Origin: Isoetes taiwanensis
Taxonomy: Eukaryota > Streptophyta > Lycopodiopsida > Isoetales > Isoetaceae
Direction: 5' to 3'
Assembly (NCBI GenBank): GCA_021234155.1
Contig: JAJEKV010000084.1
Span: forward strand, 994,001-1,058,000
DNA: 64,000 nucleotides
Below are positions 44,890 through 58,000 of the stretch, piece after piece. The number at the start of each line of letters is the position of its first letter. The stretch's first letter is position 1. The translations under genes were made by a program, and so were the position numbers. Below the pieces are notes generated by a model. That model searched no databases and was not told the origin of the DNA. It saw only the letters and a list, made by a program, of their open reading frames with translations.

Positions 44890-45554
44890 AAAGCCTCAAA
44901 ACTCTCCTTAACCATAACCGGCACACTAATTTCCACCTCTTTCTTTGGCACGGGTCCATGTTTGGCATGAACTTCAAGTGCTAAACTTAGCATTCCACCT
45001 CCTGATCCCATGACCTGAAACCCCAGACTCTGCTCCAAGAGGCACAACCCCCAACCGTGGTACCTTAAGTCCTGAATTCTGCCCACCTCCAAGAATACAG
45101 GAAATTCGAGATGCAGAAAAGGCTGTAAAAATTTTATCTTTTCCAGAAAATGCAAAGACAAATCGCTGCGATGTTCCATATGCATCGCGCATTGGAGTTG
45201 TTGTGGTAGTGGATATGGCACTGCCTGCACCGCATCCACAACAACGCATTTTTCAGCCATGCTCTTGCTTCGATTGAACTGAGCTGAATGTGATCTAAGT
45301 GCTAACTGATTTCCAAGTACACTGCTACTATACCCCAATGTAACAGAGACTCCACATTGCAGCATGTTAGTGGCCAATTCGTGAAATACTCTAACCCAAA
45401 AGTATATCATACATTAGGAAGTTCTAAGAATTAAAGGCAGTGTACTAACAAAACAACTGCTAATTGACTACAAGCATGCATAATATCAAGACGTTTTTGC
45501 ATGCATGCTGCAAGCCAGCTTTTTGCTAATGCTAATTTTGCCTCATATTCTGTG
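44890..45554 (-). pseudogene. Downstream exons of an unidentified gene
   Basis: Below the acceptor CAG at 45556-45555 the minus strand encodes TEYEAKLALAKSWLAACMQK and RLDIMHACSQLAVVL. After a gap a second exon-like part starting near 45385 encodes VFHELATNMLQCGVSVTLGY and LRSHSAQFNRSKSMAEKC, then a one-base shift is needed to read DAYGTSQRFVFAFSGKDKIF and GLKVPRLGVVPLGAESG. Splice borders are plausible at the first exon only. I do not recognise the protein. Whether the gene is alive is unclear; pseudogene is used because of the frame change. Confidence 0.4.
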
Positions 45555-45870
45555 CTGCACTTGTTGGAAAACGTATCAGCTATGGACTGATACAAACCTG
45601 TAGCACAGAGTGAGCCAAAGCAGAAGCAAGAATGGAAGAGACACAATAGAAATAGAATAGGAACAATCTGGATGTTCTCTATATTGCATGTAATTTATAA
45701 GTACATGGAATGAATGGCACTGAAAGGCCAACAGCCAGAAACAGAAGGCCAAAGGTTAGAGATGTACATATGTACTTCTAATGTACTCTAATGTACATCA
45801 ATGTATCTAATGTACTCTAAATGTATAGCTTGAATTCTAACACTCCCCTTTCAAGCTGGATAATCTGAAG

Positions 45871-47310
45871 CTACTGCAATGGTATAACACCAAGTGCTGA
45901 TCTAAACTGTACAAACTTTTGTGTGCCCAGTGGCTTAGTAAAGATATCTGCCACCATTGCACCAGTGGGCGAATAGATTAATGAAATGATGGCTTTCTCC
46001 ACCAGATCACGGACATAATGATAATGAATTAGAATATGCTTTGTCCGAGGATGATGTCCTGGTCGCTCTGCCATTTTCATGCAACTTTGGTTGTCCACAT
46101 AAACATGAATAGGTTGCTGCGCAGAAATACCAACATCATTAAGCAAGTGGTCATACCAAATAAGATCTGCAACTCCAGTAGATAAGGCAATGTATTCTGC
46201 CTCTGCTGAAGATCGGGCTACAACAGATTGCTTTTTGCTTATCCAACCTACTGCACCTCCATAAAACATGCATGTGCTACCTGTAGTGGAATGAGTATCC
46301 CTGTTGTTGCCCCAACTTGCATCAGTAAATGCATGAAGACTTGCTGATCCGTTATCACAATAACAGATTCCATACTCTTTTGTTCCTTGCAAATAGCGAA
46401 GGACACGCTTTTCTAGCTGCCAATGCTTTAACTCATAACAGTGGTTAAACTGACTCAATGCAATCACAGCAAAACAAAGATCAGGTCGTGTTATGGTCAT
46501 GAGATACATCAAACTCCCAACAAGCTGCCTATATGGTAGAGAAGATGACTGCGCATTATCACAAACATGTTCATCTTCAAACAATTTGAGGCCAGCTTCC
46601 ATTGGCGTGGAAACAGGCTTACAATCTGCCATGCGAAATTGTTCAAGCAGAAATTCAGCATACCGCGGTTGGCTGATATGAATTAGCCTCTTTTTCCTAT
46701 CACGATGTATCTGCATACCCAAGAAATAGCTAGCTGCACCCAAATCCTTCATCTTAAACCTGCTAGCTAGTTTAGATTTAAGTGCTTGAACATCAAGAAG
46801 ATTGCTGCCCATCGCAAGCATATCATCCACATATAGCACTAAAATCAAATACATACCTCCCATGCACTTAATGTAGACATTAGAATCTGTTATAGCAACT
46901 TGAAATCCTTCATGCTTAAGTGCATCATCAAACTTCTTGTACCAAACACGAGATGCCTGCTTTAAGCCATAAATGGCCTTTCAGAGTTTACATACCTTGT
47001 TTTCCTGGCCAGGTACTTCAAAACCTGGAGGTTGCAGCATATAGATGTCTTCAAGAAGATCTCCATTCAAAAATGTCGTATCCACATCCATTTGATGAAT
47101 TTCCCAATCCAATTTGGCTCCTAAGGCAAGCAAAACACGCAAGCTATTCATTCTCACAACCGGTGAAAATGTCTCATCATAGTCAAGACCTTTGACTTGG
47201 CTGAAACCAGGAGCAACTAGCCTAGCTTTATACTTGTCAAGGCTGCCATCAGCCTTGTACTTTTTGGTGAATAGCCATTTGCAATCCACTGCTTTGCGCC
47301 CAATGGGCAA
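45871..47310 (-). pseudogene. Copia reverse transcriptase and RNase H
   Basis: The 47310-46981 frame encodes PIGRKAVDCKWLFTKKYKAD, KARLVAPGFSQVKGLDYDET and MDVDTTFLNGDLLEDIYM. After a break near 46870-46980, the 46863-45871 frame has the catalytic LVLYVDDMLAMG, SQPRYAEFLLEQF, SLMYLMTITRPDL and the RNase H text DASWGNNRDTHSTTG, SSAEAEYIALS and KHILIHYHYVRDLVE. This ends 28 bp before the 3' LTR. Confidence 0.92.
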
Positions 47311-47737
47311 ATCAGGTTTGCATCCATGGATGCGAGCTCTACCTCAGCTGCCCGTTTCCAATGTGAAGCTTCAGAGGAAGCCCATGCTTCCTCAATGCTT
47401 GCTGGTTCACCTTGCACTGCCAAGCAACACCATTCAACCAAACTAAGTTCAGCATTTGCAAGAACTTTACGAGAAGGTGTTCTGCTACGTGGTGACAACG
47501 GTTGATCAGGAGGAGGGGGCATTCCAATGAGCCGAGGATCAGGAAGAACTTGATTATGAGGTGGATCATCATTGATGGGTTGTTGCACATCTACTGGCAA
47601 AGGCACATCTTGCTGCTGGTCCAGCCTCAAATCTTGAAGCTCAACGAGTGGAGGATCATCAAGAACAAGATATTTGTCTTGAATGAAGTTTCCATCTGCA
47701 AGTGAATCAATACACATAGAATTTGACTCATCAAAAA

Positions 47738-48771
47738 CTACTTCTGAGCTGGTGTATACCTTTCTCCGCTCTTGATCCCACAATAAGTATGCTTTATGAT
47801 TAGGTGCATAGCCAATGAAAGTGCATTTGGTGCTACGTGCATCAAATTTTCTGCGCAAATGCTCAGGAACATGTACATAAGCGGTACATCCAAAGGTGCG
47901 CAAATGAGAAACATCCGGTTTCTCTCCGCACCAAGCTTCTTCCGAGTCATCTCATTATCCAAGGCAAGCGTGGTCAACTGTTTTGCACATGAACCGCCGC
48001 AAGCAATTGCATCAGCCCAAAAAATACTTTGGCAAATGACTTTCAGCAAGCATACTTTGCCGCATTGCAATAAAGTGCGATTCTTCCTCTCCCAACACCG
48101 CTTTTATTGAGGAGTAGCCCTCGTTATGCATTGACGCTGAATCCCCTCGCCTCGATCACATGTATCATGGAAGAGATCACTAAGATACTCTCCACCACCA
48201 CCAATTGCTTGATCTTCCCCCTCGCCTGATTTTCTACACATGCTTTATACAATTTAAAAGCCTCAAGAGCATCACTTTTCTTGGTTAGAAAATAGACAAT
48301 TGTTTTCCGACTAAAATCATCAATAAACGTGATGAAATATACTGCCTTACCAAGGCGCGCAGATACCTCTGTTGGTCCACAAAGATCTGAATGGACAAGC
48401 TCCAATACTTGTTTAGCTCTGCTGCCTACACTTGCAAATGATCTGCGAGGGTGCTTACCAAGGATACATGCTTCACAAAGATCCGGATCTGCCTTCATGG
48501 TTATCTTCATGCCATGAACCATGTTCTTCTGCTGCATTATTTTTAAAGCTTGAACATTAGCATGTCCGTACCTTTTGTGCCAAAGTAGCACTTTCTCCTT
48601 CTCTTTTGCTGATACGACTAGGGCCTGATTTGGATCAGACACCTCCAGCTCATACAAATTGCCATGTCTTGAGCCCTTGGCCACTATATCCCCTTCAATC
48701 CGTGCATTCTTCAAGAAAAGAACTTCCTTATCATCAAAGAAAACTTGCAGATCAAAGATTCCGCCGCACAT
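47738..48771 (-). pseudogene. Copia integrase
   Basis: GAG-pre-integrase zinc region: LWHKRYGHANVQALKIMQQK then CEACILGKHPRRSF (H...H...CxxC). The catalytic core starts LELVHSDLCGPTEVSARLGK, YFITFIDDFSRKTIVYFL. After frame breaks near 48124-48060 the C-terminal part gives RTFGCTAYVHVPEHLRRKFD and CTFIGYAPNHKAYLLWDQE at 47.75-47.90 kb. Confidence 0.88.
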
Positions 48772-48779
48772 GCAACCGA

Positions 48780-50013
48780 CAAAAGGTTTTTTCGCAATTC
48801 CGGGACATGTAAGATTTTCGAAGCACCGTGACTTTCACCATTCAACAAGTGGAAATTATATTGACCACTTCCTTGCACTTGAATTTCAATGTAATCTCCC
48901 AATTGCACCGGACTTTTTGTCATTTTGGTAACTTGAGAATAGATCCCTATCCTTCAACATCACCGATGTGCATGCAGTAATCCATTTGGAGAACCTTCTT
49001 TCCAAAGAATAAAGACATGCACTTGTTTCCACAAATGTAAGCCTCCCTTTAATTCTGAGACTCTGGTCTGATTGGATAACAAGAGAAGCCTCTCCTTTGA
49101 TGACTTGTGCCTCAACGAGGTGTGCTTTCTCAGATTTGTTCTTTCCCTCCGGACAATCAGCTGCATAATGGCCATATTCAAAGCAGTTCCTGCATTGCCC
49201 TCTCTTGGCATAAACTTTTTCTGGACGTGCTCCTTTTGATCCTTCCACCTTCCCATCTGATTGCTTTTTTTAATGAGGCTTCTTATCTTGCCTCCCTCGT
49301 GCAAGCATGGCTTGTGATGGCTTGGAATCCTCCACTTTGTCTTTCAAGCGCATCTCTTTCTGCAAAAGCTTAGAGACGGCATCATCCCATGAAAGACTAC
49401 TTTGAGCTGTCAAGAAATCAACAAAGTTTTCCCATGAATTGGGAAGAGAAGCATATAACTCGAGCTTTTGTTGCCCCTCCGGGCCGAGATACTTGGAATC
49501 TGGCACGCCAACATATCAAACATCTCCTTCATTTGATTTATGTGTGTATTCAGATCAGCTCCTTCCACATACTTGCAATTCCTAACTCAGGTATACAAAT
49601 GCATAACTTCACCTTCTTTTTTTGGTGCCATACTTATCTTCAAGCCAAATCCAAAGAGAATATCGCCTCGATCCACATCTACTTGCATGACTATGGCTCT
49701 AGAAAGACACATACATATGCAAGCCATTGTTCTATTATCACGGGGCCGCCAATCCTTTTTGAAGCTTGATTTGAGCCTTTGTCCCAAAGATTCTCTCGGG
49801 TTTAGTTTCAGACCCATCCACAATATCCCAGACATCCTCTGCCATTAGATATAACTTCATGGATTTCTTCCAGCCTTGAAACCCTTTGCCATCAAACATA
49901 GGTGGCTTCAGAATTGCTGATACAGATCTGGTCTCCATGACCTTCTCCTGCTCTGATAAGTATTCTTCCAGAATTGTTCTCCCGAGTTCCTCTATTGTCG
50001 AACTTCCCTTCAC
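48780..50013 (-). pseudogene. Copia gag and protease region
   Basis: The minus frame from 50013 begins MKGSSTIEELGRTILEEYLS and has PPMFDGKGFQGWKKSMKLYL, the Copia gag start. ELYASLPNSWENFVDFLTAQ (49.45 kb) belongs to the UBN2 part. A zinc knuckle follows near 49180 (CRNCFEYGHYAADC). The protease-like remainder lies at about 48.75-48.95 kb (YIEIQVQGSGQYNF ... LHVPELRKNLLSV). At least three frame changes separate these pieces. Confidence 0.85.
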
Positions 50014-50670
50014 ATGCCAATAGGCTCTGATACCATGTTGGAAAACGTATCAGCTATGGACTGATACAAACATGTAGCACAGAGTGAGCCAAAGCGGAAG
50101 CAAGAATGGAAGAGACACAATAGGAATAGAATAGGAACAATCTGGATGTTCTCTATATTGCATGTAATCTATAAGTACATGGAATGAATGGCACTGAAAG
50201 GCCAACAGCCGGAAACAGAAGGCCAAAGGTCAGAGATGTACATATGTACTTCTAATGTACTCTAATGTACATCAATGTATCTAATGTACTCTAAATGTAC
50301 AGCTTGAATTCTAACAGCACTTAAAATTATGTGTAACTAGAAACTTCATCTTACACGGGTCAGATAGTTATACCATGAACCAGATTACCACAACTTTGTT
50401 AACTAAGAAATTCAAATGATGTAGACAAAGCATGCAGTTAGAAGCTGCGTCTCAGAAAATGCATCTCAGAATATAATATTTGGATGTTGGCAACCTCCAT
50501 TTTTTCCATTTTTGATTCTTACCAAACTTTACACTGCTCAATTTAATTAGTTACTGCCATATTTTATTTGCTACATACACATTACCGGTTTTAGAAAGAC
50601 ACACCAGAATGTCATGCTTGAGTGCACATGTGATCAACCTCACTCTTTTCTTGCATAAATAAATAAGAAC

Positions 50671-50900
50671 CTGATTTAGTAGTTTGTCCTTCATTTCATT
50701 AATATCATCTCCAGTTGAGGCCTGCTGCCGCTGTTGCTGAGTTGTTAATGTTGGGTTCTACTGCATCCTTTGCTGCTTCCACCGACACATCTAATGATCC
50801 TGGCTGCATTTCTACGTCCTGCTTGGCAGCCTGAGCATTGCTAACTTGTATTTTTCCACTAAGGTCTTGTTGAGACTCTTGTTGGGCTCTCTATCCATTC
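50671..50900 (-). pseudogene. Upstream exon of the gene interrupted by the Copia element
   Basis: The minus strand reads AQQESQQDLSGKIQVSNAQA and DVEMQPGSLDVSVEAAKDAV, then, after a one-base shift, QQRQQASTGDDINEMKDKLL to NQ at 50671, followed by a GTTCTT donor. The text is Gln-rich and helical. It lies on the same strand as the exons at 44.9-45.55 kb, on the other side of the Copia element, so all may belong to one gene. I recognise no family. Confidence 0.35.
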
Positions 50901-51424
50901 GTGAGATAGTAACCAATGCATGTAATTGGTTTAGAAGCAAGAACTAGCACAGATAACACAGGCGCAGTGCAAGAGGTAGCTTGTTCTTGGCCAAGAAGGA
51001 TGCAAGACCGATGCTCGGATCGACCCAAGACGATGTAGCCAGCGAAGGGTTTTCCTGTATCAAAAACCTATGTCAAAGCCAGCGCCAGACTGAAATGCTA
51101 GGCGCGAAGTCCCACGCGAAAGATCGCCCAGAAAAACCAGAAACACCAGGTCTCTCTCAAAACCAAAACATATTCCGGAATACAAAGTGTATTCTAGAAT
51201 AAGATTCCCTCTATCATTTGGAACCAAGATCCTGTATCCCTGGTCCCCACATAACAAAAAACGAAACGTCTTTTATTATTTATACCATGATCCGGTATCC
51301 CCAAAACAAACAGCTCAAAATATTGCAAAGGATTCCCAAGATCAAATTCAAGGTGAGAATTTGATGCTAGTATAGTCAAGATTGTGGTTGAATTTAGTGT
51401 CTAAAATACTCTTGTTTCTGTATA

Positions 51425-52025
51425 GGAATGGCAAATCCTCTTGTATTCTTCGACATTACAATAGGCTCCATTTCAGCAGGCTGAATTATAATAGATACTA
51501 CACCAAAGACTGCAAAAAGTTTTCGAGGTCTCTGCACCGCTGAGTATGGAACGGGAAAGTCTGGCCACCCGCTGCACTACAAAGGATCAATTTTCCATCG
51601 TATAATTCCAGAATTTATGTGCCAGAGAGGGGATTTTACAAGAGGGAATGGCAAAAGTGGGGAGTCCATATATGGGGTAAAATTTGAGGATGAGAACTTT
51701 GTGATGACCCATGATGGCCCTGGTGTCTTATCCATGGCCAATTCTGGGGCTAACACAAATGGGTCTCAGTTTTATTTGCAGTGCTCCTTGTGAATGGCTT
51801 GATGGGAAACATGTTGTGTTTGGGAAGGTTGTAGAAGGTATCGATGTTGTGTGGGCTATTGAGGCTGTGGGTAGTGATAATGGCCGACCTTCCAAGAAGG
51901 TTATCATTGATGATTGCAGTGAACTTTCAAGAATCCTTTTAGCGAAGTTAGAGAGATTATCTAAATGCAATCTCCTAGGCTATGCTCCCTTACAACAAAT
52001 CCATTATTGCCAACCTGTTTCGTAA
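51425..52025 (+). pseudogene. Cyclophilin processed pseudogene
   Basis: From ATG at 51426 an intronless + frame encodes MANPLVFFDITIGSISAG, a TGA, then [56 protein letters not shown] and [19 protein letters not shown], the order of a cytosolic cyclophilin A-type peptidyl-prolyl isomerase. A frame change at about 51780 leads to [20 protein letters not shown] and the end IIDDCSEL. The catalytic FHR/QxGDF region is changed (CQRGDF). One stop, one frameshift and no introns indicate a retroposed dead copy. No poly(A) is visible, and the normal stop is lost. Confidence 0.9.
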
Positions 52026-52029
52026 TATA

Positions 52030-55000
52030 TTCAATTTTGAAGTGTGTAAATTGCTTACAATATTATTGACAAGCAACTTGAGACGGATATACCAAGTGGG
52101 TGAGATTTTCTTACTTTTGAGTATCTACATAGTTGCAAATACAACCCATTGAGAACAGCTAGAGCATAAAGCCAACAATAATGCAAAAATGAGGACTTGG
52201 ATCAAAGGACATCAAGATTCGATGCTTCCTTATAAACCCTCTCTTGCATCATGAAAATCCCAAGGTTGTTGAAATAAATTAAAAATGACCTAATTGATGT
52301 TACTTTATTTTTGGGTTGCCCCTAGGGGGGCAAACCCTTGTTTATGTGGGTTTATGGCATATCTTAGGTATATACTAGAATATACCTAGGATATGTCGGT
52401 GACTGCTAAAAACCTACTCTTCTCTGTAAATTGGCGGTCACCTGCATTGTGGGCCGCTGATGTTCGAACCGGATAACTGGCAATACAACAGAGCATCTGG
52501 CTATGGATACTCTCAGTAGCATGCGCAGCAGCACCAGCCCACCATGTCCTCTCAGTTTCACCTCTTGTCGGTAACTCTTTTACGCCTTCTTCTCTAATCT
52601 AGTCGCCTTCAGATTTCTTCTCGCCTCCATTTGTTGAATAAATTTTACAAGTGTTTGTTTTTTGTTTTAGTTGATTGAAACTGTTGGTGACGCCATTGAA
52701 GGAGTTCGCGATCACCCATTAGGATCTATAAAAAAAAATTGATCCCATTTTTATATTGCAAATTTTCAGATTGAGTGATCTGGATTACGTCTTGAGGGCC
52801 ATGTTCGAAGTTTACAAAGCCTTCGAGGTTGAATATAAAGGTTTGAGTTATTGTATTTTCCGTGCTTTGATTTCTTAGAGTAAGGATGGGTTTTGTCATT
52901 TCAGAAGAATCATGGCTCGGTTCTATGCTCAACTTATGCAAAACCCATGTTTGATGGCTATTTCTTTATCTAATATTTGATTCTCAGAAACTTGTTTATT
53001 CTCTTAATCCATGTCCCCACATGCAAATGTCGCCTTGATTTGATCCATCGTGCTATGCCCACGCAGAGATAAGATAAAAACAGAAAATGATCACAAAAGC
53101 GTGCTCTTGAGGCCAAAGATTTGAAGTAGGATGCACAAATATTTTGCCTCGAAGCTAAAGGATTTAACATTGGGATCAATCATGGCACATCCGGGCCAAA
53201 AGAGACTCTGCAGTAATGTACAAAGCACAAAGACAAATACTCGAAGAGATTTTGGCACAAGCCTACTTGCATTATCTTACGTGAGATGGGTCTTTAATAG
53301 TTGCAAAAAACAGCTACAACAAGCTCCAAAACCGTGATAAGAGCTGAATGTTATGGATTAAGGGATGTAGCAAAAGCAAACAGTTGTAAAACCCGAATGA
53401 GGCATGCATGGTCTGCAGAGACGGAATTTGTCCGGCTTTTTACATTTTCTTTGCGTCTCCATCCATTCACTTATAGTTTTTAGTACAGTGTGAGCACATT
53501 AGCATAGGATTGCATGAACATTATCTATGTGTTTCATGCACTTATAATGCATGTTCACGCCATCTTCTTTATGTCTGCCTACAAGCAAGCCTTAAATTTA
53601 AAAGGGAACATGCCCAATTTGTTAGCAACCCCGCATGCTTTAACCGAAAAGGAAAAGAGATATGCTTTAACATGCCGACATATTACTATGGCTAGAGTTT
53701 GTTTGTGCAACTAATTGATGCCATGTATTGGTGAAGTCTGCTTTGTAAACATTATTAACACTTTATAGATAGAAAAGCTTATATTTTTACATCCTTGTGA
53801 TGCAAATGTTGGAACTGTGGAAAGGTTACTCCGAATGCCATAAACCACTTCAAGGCTAAGAAAAGATAAAATGGTAAGAGAAAAAGTCGTTGTGTAGTTT
53901 TCCCACGTTTCTTTAGAGGGCATTAAAGTGTCCCACCGTATTGAAATTTAATTGATTACCTTTCACTTTAAATTGACTTCTAGGTGGCCTCTTGACTTTT
54001 TTCAACTTTGATTGCTAGGCTAAATAGATTGTGAATCTTCCCGCTTGTCGACGGGGACTGGATTTTTGAAATACTGCTATTTCTTATGCCATCTTTTTCG
54101 TGAATCGATCAAGGCAGCAAGGTACACATCTACTGTGGTGTAGTAACTTCTCAATCAGCAGCATGAGTTCATCCTAACACTTAAAAATTAGTATTTTGAC
54201 GTGCCTTGCAGGTTGTCTTCAGAGTCATCCCATGCGTTGATTGTTTTCTAGTTTTGCAACCTGGATTGGCTGGGAAATAGTCATTAGGAAATTGCTCCAA
54301 GTAAGAAGTCAGGGAAGAACCATTCTAAGCAATCCATCCTTTTCAGTCATGTAATTGTTTGGTGTAATGTGGTCTGTAAAATATTTTAACTTGTCAATAT
54401 GCGTGTCAAGAATTGAGAGATTTGTTAAAAGTCGGAAAGTCATCATTATTCCTTTGGAAATTTTTGCAGGTTGGTTTTCAGTGTAGGAAAGGTTGGATGA
54501 CAAGCTCTAGTGCTCCAAGCTATTGTTTCTTAAAATTTGTTATGGCATGTGTATGACCTTTCTAGTTTGACCAGGGGAATCCTTAGTAAATGAGAATTGC
54601 TTATTGATTACCATGTGCTTCCTAGTTGGTACAAGTAGCTTTTAGTGGTGCTTTTAAAATTAACTCGGTTTAGGATCACATGGTGTAATCATGTAGAAAA
54701 ATGCCTAGGAGCCGATTTGAGGGCATAACGCTTCCCCACATGCAACTTGGTCAGATCTTGTATCCGCAGATTGATTGCTTTAAAATCCGTCCATACCTTC
54801 TTCTTGTCTTCTTTTTATTCTCATTACTTCCTTCCTCTTAGAGTGGTCCGGATATATAGAATGTCATGTTCTAGAAAAAAAAGCATCTACAATTTGAATA
54901 TGCTTTGCCATCCATGATCTAGAATGCTTGGCATCAAACTCAAAGAATGTGGATGTTCTGCAGTGAAAACAATTAATTGACATGATATGGAATTCTTTGG

Positions 55001-58000
55001 GCATAAAACATTGGATAATTTTCGTTAAAAATTTCACATGTACTCAGAGAGTCATGTTTCCATGTAATTACAATGCATGTGGTAGTTCCGCCTCAACCAC
55101 CACCAACCAAAGCAAATGGTATGTGGATATATGTAAAGCTTACTCTGGAGGTTGTAATCCGTTGAAAGTGCATTGTCTTACTTAACTATAACTGCAAGAT
55201 AAACACTATTTTGGCATGATGCAACTGTAGAATTATAAATTCAAATGGAATTGTAGCTTCTGAAATGTAATTCACATCCTTCTTGGTATATAGCATATAA
55301 AACCTTGTAAGCTTGTAAATGTGGAGTCTCATTTCTTTTTATAAGGAATCGTGTTCTTGTCAACATAGTGTGACCTGGGTTTTCCTTTCATTTCCACAGA
55401 GAAACAGCAAACGGATTCTTCAAAACACAAAAAATGTGCTTATTCTATTCTATAATTTCCATGAGTTACATATGCTGGTATATATGGAGATGGGGTTTCT
55501 TTACATCCCTTGGCGGACGCTGCCAGATAATTTGGAATATTTTATATACAGAATGTGTGTTACCTTTTTTTCTCCGTTTCCTCGCATGATGCTTAGTCAC
55601 ATCGATGTTGGTACCAAAAGTACATTATTTTACTTAGGGGTTCCTTGAAATGGAAATGCATTTTTTTCTCCGCATGGAATCCCCCCGATGCGATCGCGAT
55701 AGAAAGTTGGGAAAAGTTAATCAACCCCAGCCTATTGTAGGACCGCACCACCAGCTATTTTGCAAGCAAGGAATTGCTACACTTAATACTGCAAGCAATG
55801 GATTGCTACACTTATAAATTATTCCGGGAGTGTCATTTTTCGCTGCCATTATGCAATGTGAGCTGATAAGTTGAAAGCATGTATAGCCATACATTGGTTC
55901 GTTGATTGGTAAACTTGGGGAAGTATAATTCTTTGATGTCAATTCCTTGGTCCAAGGTTTCTACAGTGAAATGCCATCTGTTTGCAAATGACATGAACTT
56001 TTGTGAATAGATTGGGCGTGTTAGGTCTCAAGAAGGTTAATAACGATCATTTCATTTCCAGACATAGTGATTGCTTCAGTGCGGCAAGATTCTTGACACT
56101 TGATTGTGATACACAACCATTTCAAAGGTGGTGTGGTGGAAAGGATACTTAGGTATATAACATGTAGAGCAAAAAAGCAACTCAGGCCGCGGATAATTAT
56201 CCAACGCAATTTATCTTCTATAAATACAGGCTAAAATATGGCTATTGCTATGTGATGAACAACAAATTTCTCATTTCTATTGGACATTTTGTTTCATACA
56301 AGTAGTCCAACAATTAGACATCACATGTACCATTGAAAACCATGATATGTAGTTCATAATATTTTCTTATTCATGTACAAGCAATATCCAGCCTAAAGTT
56401 CCATGATTAAGATGCAGCTCCATTTTTGCAACGAAAAACAATATGCCCAAATTGTTTTGTAAAAGGGTTCGAACCATCGACAATGTGGCACTTGTGAATG
56501 TTGAAGGATAAGTTCCCATCCTGCAAATACAAGAGAAAAGGCACTCTCTTAAGTTGTACAAATTTGCTTATATACATGGTTTTGACTTCCAGAGTTGGAG
56601 TGGTTGGTGCCTAGTGTTGCTAGTGACATCTTTAAGACACCAAAGGTGTGAGTCAACAAACATAGTCTTCTCATTACTGAAATTTCAGTTTTCTTATCGC
56701 CTTTTGGTTGATTCGGCAGCAAGTAGTGAACATTCAGTTTGCTTTGCAGCTCTAGAAAAGGAGGTCTAGGTAGCGCAAAGGCTCCGTAAAGGAAGCTCAA
56801 GAGGGCCTTAGAAGTTGTGCATATTTCGAGGGTATTTGTATTTGTCTTGAGTAATCTTATTACAGAGTTGCTTTGTTCACTTGTCCAGAAACTTTGTGCA
56901 GATTGAGGTGATTAAAAAATGTAGCATCTTGGCAATAGTTGGACAAATGAATAGCCAGCCAAAGACACCCTCGGTGTAAGTGCAACCTTGTGATGCACCG
57001 CAAAGGTAATCCGTGGTGCTTGATTCAGATGTATTTGCTAGATGTGTGTAAGTAATCCGATCTTCTTTAGATGTGTCTTGCGGTGCAAATGTTAATGTCG
57101 AGCTATAGCTCAAGATTGCTCTGTATAATAGTACGATGGTCATAAATAGAGAGCTCGTGAAAGCATGTGTTCACTTTGTGCCCCATCATACACATGTATC
57201 GGGCCACTTGGTTTGAGCTATAGCTCAAGGTTGCCTGCGGTATAACAAAGACGATGGTCATTAATAGAGAGCCTGCGGAAAGCATGTGTTCAGCTTTGTC
57301 AATGCGCTCATCATACGCATGTATCACCACCCCGGGTTTGTCTTCATTAAATGCTATGTATTGAATACCATTAAATGCTATATAATGACATTCGGATGTC
57401 TTTGCCGAGTTGTAATATTGTATATAGATCGCTTGGGATGTCCTTCATATGGGATTACGCTCACAAGTGTTAGCAAAGTGCATCCGGATAATTAGGCATG
57501 AAGTTGGCCAAGTTGTTGACGCTACAAAAAAGAGCTTTGGAAAGCTAACACTTTACAATGTTGTTTTTATGGCATTTCTACACTAGGGCATTTGCTCTAA
57601 AATGTAATGGGACTTTTTCATTATTGTTCCATGAACACATGATGTAACACCGAAGTTGGTGGATCGCCTTGCACATACAGTTAGTTCTTCTTCTCCAGTG
57701 AAATTGACACCTTGCATTGTTAGGAACGATCTGATATCGTGGTTATGCCATATAAGCTTGCATTTTAACACCTATAGCTTAAAATATTATGAGTACTGGC
57801 ACGTGTTGTGATTGTGTCTGCAAGACATAAAACAAGTACAGATATTTCTACAACATTAAACTACTCAGTTGCATACACAATTCAATCGAGGGGCACATGC
57901 GGACGGGCTTGTACATGAATGTAGGGGACCTACAAACTGATTGTAAGAACATGGTAGAGCTCTACTTTAATTTAAATATAAATTGTGAAAACATGACTTC

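Larger units (their letters stand above)
45557..50321 (-). mobile_element. Complete Copia LTR retrotransposon with GCACT target duplication
   Basis: LTRs of 281 bp at 45562-45842 and 50036-50316 start TGTTGG, end TTCTAACA and differ at about seven positions, nearly all transitions (roughly 97.5% identity). The target duplication GCACT is exact at 45557-45561 and 50317-50321. On the minus strand the 5' LTR is followed by TGGTATCAGAGCC, the initiator tRNA-Met primer-binding site, and the purine tract AAAGGGGAG precedes the 3' LTR. Domain order gag, protease, integrase, RT, RNase H is Copia. Several frameshifts break the polyprotein, so this copy can no longer move alone. It sits in an intron of an unidentified gene, seven bases upstream of an exon. 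Confidence 0.95.
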
